A DNA stretch of 64,000 bases, taken from positions 71,639 to 135,638 of the forward strand of contig JACKKZ010000006.1 of NCBI GenBank assembly GCA_024236195.1. Direction: 5' to 3'. A model generated the notes under the pieces. That model did not search any database. It was not told where the DNA came from and saw only the letters and a list, made by a program, of their open reading frames with translations. Source of the stretch: Sphingomonadaceae bacterium (lineage in GTDB: Bacteria > Pseudomonadota > Alphaproteobacteria > Sphingomonadales > Sphingomonadaceae). Shown here piece by piece: positions 1 to 8,339 of this stretch (within the stretch, counting starts at the first letter, position 1; every line of letters starts with the position of its first letter). A program made the translations under genes and the position numbers.

Positions 1-1270
1 GGCCGTGGGGCTGGCAGAGCTAAGTGAAGAGCAATGGACCAGTCATTTCGGGCGGTTCGAGCCCTTGCCGGACAACCTCCCGCAGCCGCTTGCGCAGCGC
101 TATCACGGGCACCAGTTCCGCGTTTACAACCCGGAGATCGGCGACGGGCGCGGCTTCACCTTCGCCCAGATGCGCGATGCCCGTGGCCGGTTGCTGGACC
201 TCGGCACGAAGGGATCGGGCACGACACCCCATAGCCGCAGCGGCGACGGGCGACTGACCCTGAAAGGCGGTGTGCGGGAAATCCTTGCCACGGAGATGCT
301 GGAAGCACTGGGTGTAAACACTTCAAAGACTTTCTCCATCATCGAGACAGGCGAAGCGCTCTGGCGCGGTGACGAACCAAGCCCGACCCGTTCCTCCGTG
401 ATGGTGCGGCTGAGCCATGGCCATATCCGGATCGGCACGTTCCAGCGATTGCTGGCGATCCAGGCAAAGGACGAAATGGCGCAACTGGTGGACTATTGCT
501 TGGCGCATTACCCTGGCCCTCCCCCACCTGAGGACGCGCCGGGCCGTGATGAACCAGCCGTCCAACTCATGCACCTTGTGGTGGAGCGGCTGGCAGACCT
601 TGCGGCCAGTTGGATGGTCGCAGGCTTCGTCCACGGTGTGCTCAACACTGACAATATGAACATCACCGGCGAGAGCTTTGACTACGGTCCGTGGCGCTGG
701 CTGCCAACATGGGATGCAGGCTTCACCGCCGCCTATTTCGACCAGTCCGGATTATATGCCTTTGGCCGCCAGCCAGAGGCTTTGCACTGGAATTGCGGGC
801 AATTCGCGGTCGCCCTGCGGCTTTTGGCAGAGGCGCCGCCGCTGGTCGCGGCGATGGAACGGTTCGGGCCGCTATATATGCAGGCAATTGCACGACGCTG
901 GCTGTGGCGGCTGGGGCTGATACCGCAAGGTCAGGAGCGTGATGGTGCGCTGGTTGCAGCCTGTGAGAAGGCAATGCGTGAGAGCAATATCCAGCCGGAC
1001 CTGTTCTTCCACCGCCATCGCGGCGGGCGTGGCGCGCAAGGCGAACTGGCAGAAGCCTGCTCCGGCTACCAGCCAACCGATGCCAGCCATGCCTATTGGT
1101 CGGACGAAGCACCGCAAAGCATGCTGATCGAGGAAGTAGAGGCGATCTGGTCCGCCATTGCGGAGCGCGATGACTGGGTGCCGCTGGAGGAGAAGGTCAC
1201 CGCGATCAGGCGCATGGGCGAAGCGCATTGCCCCGCCCCTGCACCTGCCGGGCACATCACTGCCAGCTAG
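1..1270 (+). CDS. selO: SelO (YdiU) protein adenylyltransferase, 5'-truncated by window
   Basis: Protein AMPylase of the SelO/YdiU pseudokinase family, which transfers AMP from ATP to Ser/Thr/Tyr residues of target proteins and is linked to redox stress. The frame is open to the left edge, so the first part of the gene is missing. The visible ~420 residues hold family hallmarks: a RYxGHQF-type segment near the start (RYHGHQF), LDLGTKGSG, the RSGDGRLTLKGGVREIL block, and the active-site loop HGVLNTDNMNITG followed by DYGPW, with the metal-binding N and D residues present. The gene overlaps the convergent neighbour by 4 bp at the stop codons. Identification rests on several independent motifs; the true start lies outside the window. 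Confidence 0.93.
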   Translation, partial: AVGLAELSEEQWTSHFGRFEPLPDNLPQPLAQRYHGHQFRVYNPEIGDGRGFTFAQMRDARGRLLDLGTKGSGTTPHSRSGDGRLTLKGGVREILATEMLEALGVNTSKTFSIIETGEALWRGDEPSPTRSSVMVRLSHGHIRIGTFQRLLAIQAKDEMAQLVDYCLAHYPGPPPPEDAPGRDEPAVQLMHLVVERLADLAASWMVAGFVHGVLNTDNMNITGESFDYGPWRWLPTWDAGFTAAYFDQSGLYAFGRQPEALHWNCGQFAVALRLLAEAPPLVAAMERFGPLYMQAIARRWLWRLGLIPQGQERDGALVAACEKAMRESNIQPDLFFHRHRGGRGAQGELAEACSGYQPTDASHAYWSDEAPQSMLIEEVEAIWSAIAERDDWVPLEEKVTAIRRMGEAHCPAPAPAGHITAS

Positions 1271-1860
1271 CGACGATCTCGCCGTCGGTCTTGCTGCGGT
1301 GCGGGTGCTGGCCCCGGCATCGCCTCCACCATGCTGACGGGCTGGATATCAATCCCGAACAATTTCCAGCGCCCCTGTTCCCATTGGTAATACATGTCAA
1401 AATAGATCGACGTCGGGCGCAGCTGGAAGATGCCTTTCACCTGGAACACATCCGCCTGGATCTGGCGAGGAGGCTCCGTATAGGTCGGCGGTACCAGCAG
1501 GGCATTGGACAGGTCGATCCGTGACGTCCGGATGCCAGCAAAGATCTCTGCCAACCGGGCGGCATTGTTGTTGATCTGGAATCCCTGTGCCGACATGTCA
1601 CGCAAGACGGAATAATTGCCCGACCGGTTGGCGTGATCGACAGCCAGCATGGTGGACCAGATCATTTTTGACAGTTCGAGCTGGTCCGGCACTGGCCGCA
1701 CTGATGGTGGGGGCTGCACAGCGGGAGCCGCAGGCTGTTGTGCCTGAACACTTGCCGGAAGAGCCAGCCCGGAGCCAGCGAGCGCCAGCGCGAGGGCGGC
1801 ACGAAGAAATGCCGGGGCACGAAGCCCCGGCATTGCAGTTGGGTGTGCAAACATGCTCAT
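1267..1860 (-). CDS. Exported hypothetical protein, 197 aa
   Basis: Function not recognised. The N-terminus has a long signal peptide (hydrophobic AALALALAGSGLALPA run ending near ASVQAQ), then a proline-rich linker (PAAPAVQPPPSVRPVP), then a ~130-residue soluble domain. In that domain an N-terminal helix (ELSKMIWSTMLAVDHANRSG) and a C-terminal strand region (SIYFDMYYQWEQGRWKLFG) recall NTF2-like folds, which is inference only. The tail is basic and Arg-rich (QQDRRRDRR). It shares 4 bp with the convergent selO end and follows the adhesin gene on the same strand after 18 bp, so it may be cotranscribed with it. Periplasmic location is likely. Confidence 0.75.
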   Translation of the reverse strand: MSMFAHPTAMPGLRAPAFLRAALALALAGSGLALPASVQAQQPAAPAVQPPPSVRPVPDQLELSKMIWSTMLAVDHANRSGNYSVLRDMSAQGFQINNNAARLAEIFAGIRTSRIDLSNALLVPPTYTEPPRQIQADVFQVKGIFQLRPTSIYFDMYYQWEQGRWKLFGIDIQPVSMVEAMPGPAPAPQQDRRRDRR

Positions 1861-1878
1861 AAGTGCGTGTCTAGCCGC

Positions 1879-3999
1879 TTACCAGGCAACCTGGAAGCCA
1901 CCACGGGCACCGACTTCGCCGCTGTCGAAGCCAACCCCGATACCGGCCGAGAAGGCAGCATTCTCGCCGATCCGTGCCGTCACAGCCATGGTTCCGGCAC
2001 CCTTGTCTTCAAAGTAGCCGATACCACCGCTAAGTGCGAAGCTCGTGCCGGGCGGGAGCATGGGCGATTCCATGGCCAGCGCCATAGCGACACCTTCATT
2101 GGCACGGTCGATTGCCCGACGGTTATCCGCCGTGATCGCAAACAGGTCGTTGATCTGCCCCGTCTGAGTCGCAGTGAGGGATTGCAGCGCGGTGATATCG
2201 AGCCGGTTGGCAGCGATGCCCGCAGCATTCGTGGCGACACCAGCAGCATTCGTGGCGACGCCGGCAGCGTTGGTCGCAATTGCAGTCCGGATCGTTGGAT
2301 CCCGGCCAATCACGCCATTGGCATCGACCGTCATCACATCTGTCGCACCCGTTTGTGCCGCCGTGCTGGCAGCAATATCACCAACACGAACCGACGTGCC
2401 CGTTGCGCCAAGCGCTACCTCGTTGGCAGCAGTCGTAACCGCCCCGGCACCTACCGCGGTGGACCCTGCAAAGGATGCGTTGGAGCCCCAGCCGATTGCG
2501 GTGGCGCCGGTTCCCGATGCTATCGAATCTGCGCCCAGCGCCGTTGTCTGATCGCCCTGAGCCTGAGAAAACAGGCCAACCGATGTCGTCCTTTCGCCAT
2601 TGGCGATGGCTGCCGCGCCTAGAGCGGTAGAGCCAAAGCCGTCCGAAAAGGCGATGACACCCACCGAGGTGCTACCCAGATCCTGAGCTCTGGACTGGTC
2701 ACCAACTGCTACAGACTGTGTTCCGATCGCTTGCGACGCTTCGCCCACTGCGGTCGAACGCAATCCGGTGGCATTGGACAGGTGGCCCAGGGCAGTCGCA
2801 CGCTCGTTACCGGCATTTGCCCGCCAGCCATAGGCAGTTGCGCCTGGCCCGATAGCATCGGATTCGCCGCCAACAGCCGTTGTCGAATTGCCGATTGCAC
2901 GCGCACCGGACAGGGCATCGTCACCACCAATCGCAACTGCATCTACGCCGTCTGCTACAGAATCATTGCCGATTGCGATGCTGGAAGCGCCAAGCGCCGC
3001 AGCGCCGGGGCCCTGAGCGATGGACCGATCACCGGCTGCCGACGCATTGATACCGATGCCAATTGCCCCGAACGCGCCCGACGAGGCCGCAGAGCCAATG
3101 GCAATGCCGTCAATGGCTGCAGCACCAGTATTGGCTAATTGACCAATTGCGATTGACCCGTCCGCAGCGGTAACGGACTGGTCACCCACCGAAATTGCCC
3201 CGGCACCATTGGCGACAGCAGCTTCGCCAATTGCAACGCTGCGCTCACCGGTGGCTTGCGTGAGATGCCCGATTGCAGTTGCGCGCACTCCGGTTGCCGC
3301 AGCCCGCCAGCCAAAGGCCGAGGTGCCAGGCTGGGTCGCGGAGCTTTCTGCACCGACAGACACGGAATTCAGCCCGCTGCTCGCCGCCCCTTGCCCGATA
3401 GCCACGCCATCATCGCCATCAGCAGTCGCCTGCGCACCGATGGCGACCGAGGTGTTGCCCAGCGCGTCAGAGTTCGCCCCCACAGAAACACTTTGTTGTC
3501 CAATTGCTGCTGCCCCTGCACCCATGGCGGTGCCACCGGCACCAGCAAAAGAGTAAACGCCATTGGCTGTACCGTTGCCACCGGCAAAGCTGCCCCGGCC
3601 CGTTGCAGTAGCGTTGTTGCCCTGCGTCAATGAGTTGACCCCGATTGCGACCGAAGAACCACCCAGCGTTGTTGCGTTAGTGCCAACAGCCGTGGAGGCA
3701 GAGCCCAGCGCAGTGGCCTGGCTGCCAACCGCTGTGGAATTGGCAGCAGCAAAGGAATCCGCACCACTGGCTGTCGCATTATTGCCATTGGTGGTCGCGT
3801 CTTCCCCACATGCAGTGGAATTTGTTCCGGGGGCGGACGCGTCCCCGTCCGTGTCCAGAATATCCGGGAAACCATTGTCGTTGGTATCCAGCAGGCATTC
3901 ATTTGCCGCTGCCGGTGTTGCTGTCAGGCCTGCGCCCGCTATGGCAATGACCGATGCGGTCAGCCCGAGCGCGACCGCCTTGGTAATATTCTTGCGCAT
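1879..3999 (-). CDS. YadA-like trimeric autotransporter adhesin, 706 aa
   Basis: Trimeric surface adhesin (type Vc secretion). After a signal peptide ending near TPAAANE comes a short Asp-rich segment, LLDTNDNGFPDILDTDGD, resembling thrombospondin type-3 calcium loops. Roughly residues 60-530 are head repeats of about 14 residues of the pattern (S/A)xAxGxx(S/A), as in Hep_Hag/YadA head modules. Heptad-like NAAGVATNAAGVATNAAG repeats then form a short coiled-coil stalk. The C-terminal ~70 residues form the YadA anchor (GTSFALSGGIGYFEDKG to GGFQVAW), ending in an aromatic residue as outer-membrane strands do. The start is supported by AAGAGGTG about 8 bp upstream. Two blocks of the head are near-copies (YGWRA/FGWRA ... 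IGHL/LGHL). Host partner unknown. Confidence 0.92.
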   Translation of the reverse strand: MRKNITKAVALGLTASVIAIAGAGLTATPAAANECLLDTNDNGFPDILDTDGDASAPGTNSTACGEDATTNGNNATASGADSFAAANSTAVGSQATALGSASTAVGTNATTLGGSSVAIGVNSLTQGNNATATGRGSFAGGNGTANGVYSFAGAGGTAMGAGAAAIGQQSVSVGANSDALGNTSVAIGAQATADGDDGVAIGQGAASSGLNSVSVGAESSATQPGTSAFGWRAAATGVRATAIGHLTQATGERSVAIGEAAVANGAGAISVGDQSVTAADGSIAIGQLANTGAAAIDGIAIGSAASSGAFGAIGIGINASAAGDRSIAQGPGAAALGASSIAIGNDSVADGVDAVAIGGDDALSGARAIGNSTTAVGGESDAIGPGATAYGWRANAGNERATALGHLSNATGLRSTAVGEASQAIGTQSVAVGDQSRAQDLGSTSVGVIAFSDGFGSTALGAAAIANGERTTSVGLFSQAQGDQTTALGADSIASGTGATAIGWGSNASFAGSTAVGAGAVTTAANEVALGATGTSVRVGDIAASTAAQTGATDVMTVDANGVIGRDPTIRTAIATNAAGVATNAAGVATNAAGIAANRLDITALQSLTATQTGQINDLFAITADNRRAIDRANEGVAMALAMESPMLPPGTSFALSGGIGYFEDKGAGTMAVTARIGENAAFSAGIGVGFDSGEVGARGGFQVAW

Positions 4000-4367
4000 T
4001 TTTCACACCTCTTGTTGTGGCCGACGTTGCTCGTCGTGCCTGCAGGACAGGTTCTTCCTGCCCCTTCCGAAGTGCGACCCATGAATATGGTTGCGCGACC
4101 TGTTTTTCCTGAGGATGCGGTGATCTTCGCCCCGCCTTCTCTCCAGCAATATTGGGCGTTGTTTACGCCTGTGCGTTATCCCCGGCAGGCCGTTGTTCAG
4201 ACCTTCGTATGCTTGCGTTTCAGCACACGCTCTGCTTTTTGCTTGCTGAGGGCGACAGCCGAAGCTGAATTACGACTCAGAAAGCGTGATACAACGGTAA
4301 ATGCTCGTTAAGCATAGGCGTTCTATGAGGGAAACCAAGCCAATTCTTGGTAGGAAGAGAACAGTAC
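4000..4367. other. Divergent intergenic region, adhesin / astD
   Basis: This 368-bp stretch separates two divergent genes and should hold both promoters. The only feature I can place firmly is the adhesin ribosome-binding site at the left edge. A weak imperfect hairpin (GGCAGG ... CCTGTC read on the minus strand) lies near 4048-4066 in the adhesin leader. I see no convincing -35/-10 pair, RNA gene or known riboswitch. An open frame across 4012-4311 has no recognisable protein features. Confidence 0.6.
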
Positions 4368-5780
4368 GTGTCCCAGGATGAGATTGTTTCCTACGAACCG
4401 GCAACGGGCAAAGAATTGTGGCGAGGCAAGGTTGGCGATGTTGACGCCACTGTTGATCGCGCCCGGCGTGCATGGCCCGCATGGGCAGCCCAGCCACTGG
4501 CAACCCGGATCGAGCTCTGTCGCCGCTTCGCCAATGAAGTGCGCAAGGAAAGCGACAAACTCGCCGAACTGATCTCACGCGAGACGGGCAAGCCGCTGTG
4601 GGAATCCCGCACCGAGGTGGAATCGGTGATCGCCAAGGTCGATATTTCCGTCAGCGCCTATGCCGACCGGACCGGCCAGAAAAAGCTCGACAGCGCGCTG
4701 CAAGGGACAGCCGCCGTGCGGCACAAGCCGCATGGGGTGATGGTCGTCCTCGGCCCCTATAATTTCCCGGCGCACCTGCCCAACGGGCATATCGTACCAG
4801 CGCTGATCGCCGGCAATGTCGTGATCTTCAAGCCGAGCGAGAAGACCCCGGCAGTCGGCGAATTGTTGATGAAATGCTTCAACAAGGCCGGGATTTCTGC
4901 CGCAGTGGCGCAATTCATGCCGGGCGGCCCGGAAGAGGGCAAGGCGCTGGTCGCCCATCCCGGGATTGACGGCGTATTGTTCACCGGCTCCGCCCAGGCA
5001 GGCATTGCCATCAACAAGCGGCTGGCCACCAATCCGGGCAAGATCGTGGCGCTGGAAATGGGCGGCAACAATCCCATTGTCGTGATCGACACGCCCAAGG
5101 TGAGCGATGCGGCAGTGCTGATTATCCAGTCCGCTTTCACCAGCGCGGGCCAGCGCTGCACTGCCGGACGCCGCCTGATCGTCGTCGACAGCATGTATGA
5201 CGCCGTCATAGCCGAAGTGAAAACGCTGGCGGACCGGTTGATCTATGGTGAGCCCTTTGCGGAACCGGCGCCTTTCATGGGTCCGGTGATCGACAATGGC
5301 GCAGCCGACCAATTGACGGAGAGCTTCCTCTATTTGCTGTCCAATGGCGGCAAGGCGATCAAGCATATGACCCGGCCGGACGACAATCTGCCGTTCATTT
5401 CCCCCGCCATTATCGACACCACCGCGATGAAGGACCGGCCCGATGTCGAATTGTTCGGTCCGCTGCTGCAGGTCATCAGGGCGAAGGATTTCGATGAAGC
5501 GATTGCAGAAGCCAACAATACGCGCTTCGGCCTGTCTGCCTCGTTGATTGGTGGAAGCCCGCAGGATTACAATCGTTTCTGGGCGAATATCCGCGCCGGG
5601 ATCATCAACTGGAACCGCCCCACCAATGGCGCTTCGTCAAAAGCTCCCTTTGGCGGCCTGGGCCTGTCCGGCAACCATCGCCCGGCAGCCTTTTACGCCG
5701 CTGATTATTGCGCTTATCCGGTGGCCAGTACAGAAATGGACCAGCCGCGTGCCAGCATTGGCGTTGGTTTACGCGGCTAA
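4368..5780 (+). CDS. astD: Succinylglutamate-semialdehyde dehydrogenase (AstD)
   Basis: NAD-dependent aldehyde dehydrogenase of the arginine succinyltransferase pathway, oxidising N-succinylglutamate 5-semialdehyde to succinylglutamate in the cytoplasm. ALDH landmarks are visible: GPYNFPAHLPNGHIVPAL, the NAD-binding FTGSAQAG, the catalytic Glu in ALEMGGNNP and the catalytic Cys in SAGQRCTAGRR. The start chosen is GTG at 4368, preceded 8 bp upstream by AGGAAGAG; a TTG at 4347 would add seven residues but has no better site. No other ast gene is in the window, so the gene stands apart from the usual astCADBE set. Family assignment is firm; substrate is inferred from overall AstD-like sequence. 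Confidence 0.9.
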   Translation: MSQDEIVSYEPATGKELWRGKVGDVDATVDRARRAWPAWAAQPLATRIELCRRFANEVRKESDKLAELISRETGKPLWESRTEVESVIAKVDISVSAYADRTGQKKLDSALQGTAAVRHKPHGVMVVLGPYNFPAHLPNGHIVPALIAGNVVIFKPSEKTPAVGELLMKCFNKAGISAAVAQFMPGGPEEGKALVAHPGIDGVLFTGSAQAGIAINKRLATNPGKIVALEMGGNNPIVVIDTPKVSDAAVLIIQSAFTSAGQRCTAGRRLIVVDSMYDAVIAEVKTLADRLIYGEPFAEPAPFMGPVIDNGAADQLTESFLYLLSNGGKAIKHMTRPDDNLPFISPAIIDTTAMKDRPDVELFGPLLQVIRAKDFDEAIAEANNTRFGLSASLIGGSPQDYNRFWANIRAGIINWNRPTNGASSKAPFGGLGLSGNHRPAAFYAADYCAYPVASTEMDQPRASIGVGLRG

Positions 5781-5795
5781 ACGCAGATCGGTGGG

Positions 5796-6539
5796 TCAGC
5801 CGCCGGTTGTCACCAGTTCCACTTCGGTCACGCCATTCTGGTGGCGACGGGCGTAGATGACATAGGCAGCGGGGCCTTTCGTCCCGCTCAGCACATTGTC
5901 GCCATCCTGTTTGACATGTTCAACCGAATATCCACCAGTGCTTGCGCGGGTGTTATAAAAGGCGAGCACATCGTCGAGCGGGACCGGGGTCAGGAAATTC
6001 ACCACCCGCAAGGCGCAGTTGCCTTCGTCCGTCCCAGCGGCTTCCTGTGTGGAGCCACGCGGATAGACCGGCAATGCATCTGGCAACTTCGCTGCCCAGG
6101 CTGCTGAATACTGGACTTTTTCTGCACAATTGGCGCCGCCCGGTGCAACCACTGCACGCGCCGCAGCCGTAAGTGCAGCAGTTGGCGCTGCGCCCCCTTC
6201 CACCTCGACCGGTGCAGGAGGAGCAGCCATTCTTGCCAGCCCTCCCACCAGGGCAGCGGCTTCATCGCGCGCGGCGGCCATGGCTTCAGGCGTGGCATTT
6301 TCCGGCGGCAAGGCCGCCGAGCTTCCGCCAGTGAGTGCGGCGTTGCCTTCATTCTGGTTGGCAAGGTCCGGGTCGACCATGATCTGGTCGTTCAACGCAG
6401 CGGTGGCCGCCGGATCTTCCTCGGCCATCGGATCGCCCTCTTGCGGGGTCCCGCCACAGCCGGAAACCAACAGGACCGGCACCAGCGCCAGCGAGGCAAG
6501 CAGCGGCAGGCGGATTCGAGACAGGCTAGGCGGTGTCAT
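5796..6539 (-). CDS. Hypothetical lipoprotein, 247 aa
   Basis: Function not recognised. The N-terminus is a lipoprotein signal (hydrophobic stretch ending LLVSGC, lipidated Cys about residue 28). An acidic, Ala/Pro-rich low-complexity stretch follows (about 30-120). The C-terminal ~120 residues form a compact domain with AKLPDALPVYPRGS, two Cys (NCAEK, NCALR) that could form a disulfide, and FLTPVPLDDVLAFYNTRAS, a pattern resembling small envelope domains that end in a helix and strand. The gene ends 15 bp from the astD stop and converges on it. Confidence 0.8.
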   Translation of the reverse strand: MTPPSLSRIRLPLLASLALVPVLLVSGCGGTPQEGDPMAEEDPAATAALNDQIMVDPDLANQNEGNAALTGGSSAALPPENATPEAMAAARDEAAALVGGLARMAAPPAPVEVEGGAAPTAALTAAARAVVAPGGANCAEKVQYSAAWAAKLPDALPVYPRGSTQEAAGTDEGNCALRVVNFLTPVPLDDVLAFYNTRASTGGYSVEHVKQDGDNVLSGTKGPAAYVIYARRHQNGVTEVELVTTGG

Positions 6540-6675
6540 GGCGATACCCTTGCGATCATTTTACATCTGCTCAGGGAGTGTCCCCGCGCGGTTAACGACC
6601 TATGACCGGGAATGGTTAATAAACGCGCCTGTCCCAAAGCGGGAAAGATTGGGCCCGCTTCGTGAAGCGGCGATA

Positions 6676-6714
6676 GAAAACACCGGGCGGCATTTCAGCC
6701 AGCCCGGTGTTTTC
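6676..6714 (-). terminator. Rho-independent terminator
   Basis: A perfect 13-bp stem, GAAAACACCGGGC pairing with GCCCGGTGTTTTC, encloses a 13-nt loop. The stem carries A and T runs on its ends, so it could act in both directions. It lies about 60 bp beyond the stop of the glycine-zipper gene. Confidence 0.75.
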
Positions 6715-6776
6715 CGCGGCTCGGTGGGCGCCGCGCCCCGGCTGTGCGCTACGCCAGCCGAAGATGGTTAGCCTGG

Positions 6777-7274
6777 TTAACGGCAGCGGGCATTGCTACG
6801 GTCGATGGACCGGCCGAGTATGGCTCCGCCAATGGCACCAATGATGGTGCCCGCAGTCTTGTCGCCACGACTGGAAACTTCATTGCCGATCAGGCCGCCC
6901 ACGGCCGCACCGACCAGCAGGCCTGTCGTGCCATCCTGTTTGCGGCAGTAATAGCTGCCATCACGCCCGCGCCAGATGCGCGTGTCGCGATAGACCGGAT
7001 CGCCATAGTAGGTGCCGCGATAACGGTCGCCCCTGTACCTGTCGTCACGGTAGCGATCGCCGCGATAATAGCGGTCGCGATTGCCCCGCCCGCGATCCCA
7101 GCCTTCATGACGGCCACGATCACGACCATGCTGCCATGCAAGGTCACCCATGCCGTGCAGTTCCGGTTGGGCCGGCGCATGTACTTGTGCTGCAGCGGAT
7201 GCAGGCGTTGCGAGGGCGAGGCCCGGTATGGCCAGCGCCATGGCCGCGAATTTGGAAAGTTTACTGCGTGTCAT
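6777..7274 (-). CDS. Glycine-zipper 2TM surface-antigen-like protein, 165 aa
   Basis: Small exported envelope protein. A signal peptide (MALAIPGLALATPASA) is followed by an Arg/Tyr/Asp-rich segment with tandem near-repeats of RGDRYR type, then a C-terminal glycine-zipper hairpin (GLLVGAAVGGLIGNEV ... AGTIIGAIGGAILG) as in Rickettsia 17-kDa antigen-like proteins. These proteins sit in the outer membrane or periplasm; the exact role is unknown. ATG at 7274 has AGAGGA about 11 bp upstream and gives a proper signal peptide, while longer in-frame extension would not. Confidence 0.85.
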   Translation of the reverse strand: MTRSKLSKFAAMALAIPGLALATPASAAAQVHAPAQPELHGMGDLAWQHGRDRGRHEGWDRGRGNRDRYYRGDRYRDDRYRGDRYRGTYYGDPVYRDTRIWRGRDGSYYCRKQDGTTGLLVGAAVGGLIGNEVSSRGDKTAGTIIGAIGGAILGRSIDRSNARCR

Positions 7275-7436
7275 TGCCAATATCCTCTTTCCGTCCTGCG
7301 CAGGGATCTGAGTCGCGCTTGCGTGATGGTTCATAAATAACCTCACGTTCCTGAACGCCCTGCAACCGGTCAGACAATGTCCTGTCAGGAAGGAAAGCAA
7401 TTGCCGCATAGTTGTGCGACGCCTAGGGGCGACGGG

Positions 7437-8339
7437 ATGAACCAGTCCCAGCCACATCCCCAAGTGCAGCCGTCCGGCCTCCCTGCCGCGCTGACCGCTT
7501 ACTTCATCTGGGGCTTCATGCCGCTCTACCTGCTCTTGGTGAAGAGCGTGCCTCCCCCAGAGTTCGTCGGTTGGCGGATCATCTGGACTCTGCCGCTGTG
7601 CCTGGTGATCGTCGCCTTGCGCAAACAATGGCCGGATTTGCGCCGCGCGCTGGCGGACTGGCGCTCTCTCGCTTTCCTGACGGCATCAGCCATCCTGATT
7701 GCGATCAATTGGTTACTCTATGTCTGGGCGATACAGAGCAATCAGGTCTATGCCGCCAGCCTTGGCTATTACATCAATCCGCTGGTCAATGTGCTGCTCG
7801 GCACGGTGGTGCTGGGCGAGCGTCTTTCACGCCTGCAATGGGCCGCCGTGGCGATTGCTGCGCTGGGCATTGCCTTGTTGCTGGGCGGCGCGTTGGACGC
7901 TTTGTGGATCAGCCTTACGCTGGCTTTCAGCTTTGGTGCCTATGGCCTGTTGCGCAAACAGGTTCCTGCCGGGGCGCTACCGGGCCTGACCATCGAGAGC
8001 GCGATCTTGCTGCTCCCGGCCGCCGGGATTGCAATGTATTACGCAGCCGGGCCGAATGGATCGGCCTTTTTCCAGAGCCCGGAGCTCAGCCTGTCGATCA
8101 TGCTTGGCGGCGCGTTGACGGCTTTCCCGCTGCTGCTGTTTGCCATTGCTGCGCGGCGGATGGACTATTCGACACTGGGTTTCACCCAATTCCTTGCGCC
8201 CACTATCGTATTTGTCCTGGCGCTGACCGTGTTCAAACAGCCGCTTGAACCGGTGAAGCTCGCCTGCTTCATCCTTATCTGGATTGCGATTGGCCTGTTC
8301 AGCTGGGACTTGCTCCAGCGCCGCTCCAAAACGGCCTAG
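7437..8339 (+). CDS. rarD: RarD-type EamA/DMT family transporter
   Basis: Inner-membrane permease of the drug/metabolite transporter superfamily, RarD subgroup; substrate not established. About ten transmembrane segments are visible across 300 residues, starting with AALTAYFIWGFMPLYL and including NWLLYVWAIQSNQVYAASLGYYINPL, the RarD signature region, and the final FILIWIAIGLFSWDLL. ATG at 7437 fits the first membrane segment. The stop codon region overlaps the convergent pyrC end by 4 bp. Confidence 0.9.
   Translation: MNQSQPHPQVQPSGLPAALTAYFIWGFMPLYLLLVKSVPPPEFVGWRIIWTLPLCLVIVALRKQWPDLRRALADWRSLAFLTASAILIAINWLLYVWAIQSNQVYAASLGYYINPLVNVLLGTVVLGERLSRLQWAAVAIAALGIALLLGGALDALWISLTLAFSFGAYGLLRKQVPAGALPGLTIESAILLLPAAGIAMYYAAGPNGSAFFQSPELSLSIMLGGALTAFPLLLFAIAARRMDYSTLGFTQFLAPTIVFVLALTVFKQPLEPVKLACFILIWIAIGLFSWDLLQRRSKTA

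Noticed and set aside
3627..3640. GTCAATGAGTTGAC, an inverted form of the FNR palindrome
   Set aside because: Half-sites face the wrong way for FNR, and the sequence is within the adhesin gene.
1879..3800. Short regular repeats suggesting CRISPR-like or minisatellite DNA
   Set aside because: The periodicity is about 42 nt, in frame, and encodes the ~14-residue head repeats of the adhesin; there are no identical repeats with unique spacers.
4012..4311. 99-codon plus-strand open frame in the adhesin/astD gap
   Set aside because: No ribosome-binding site, no recognisable domain or signal, and it overlaps the region that must hold two promoters. Composition looks like random GC-rich sequence.
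5904..5916. TTGACATGTTCAA, resembling an FNR site
   Set aside because: The spacer is wrong (5 rather than 6 between TTGA and TCAA) and it lies inside the lipoprotein coding region.
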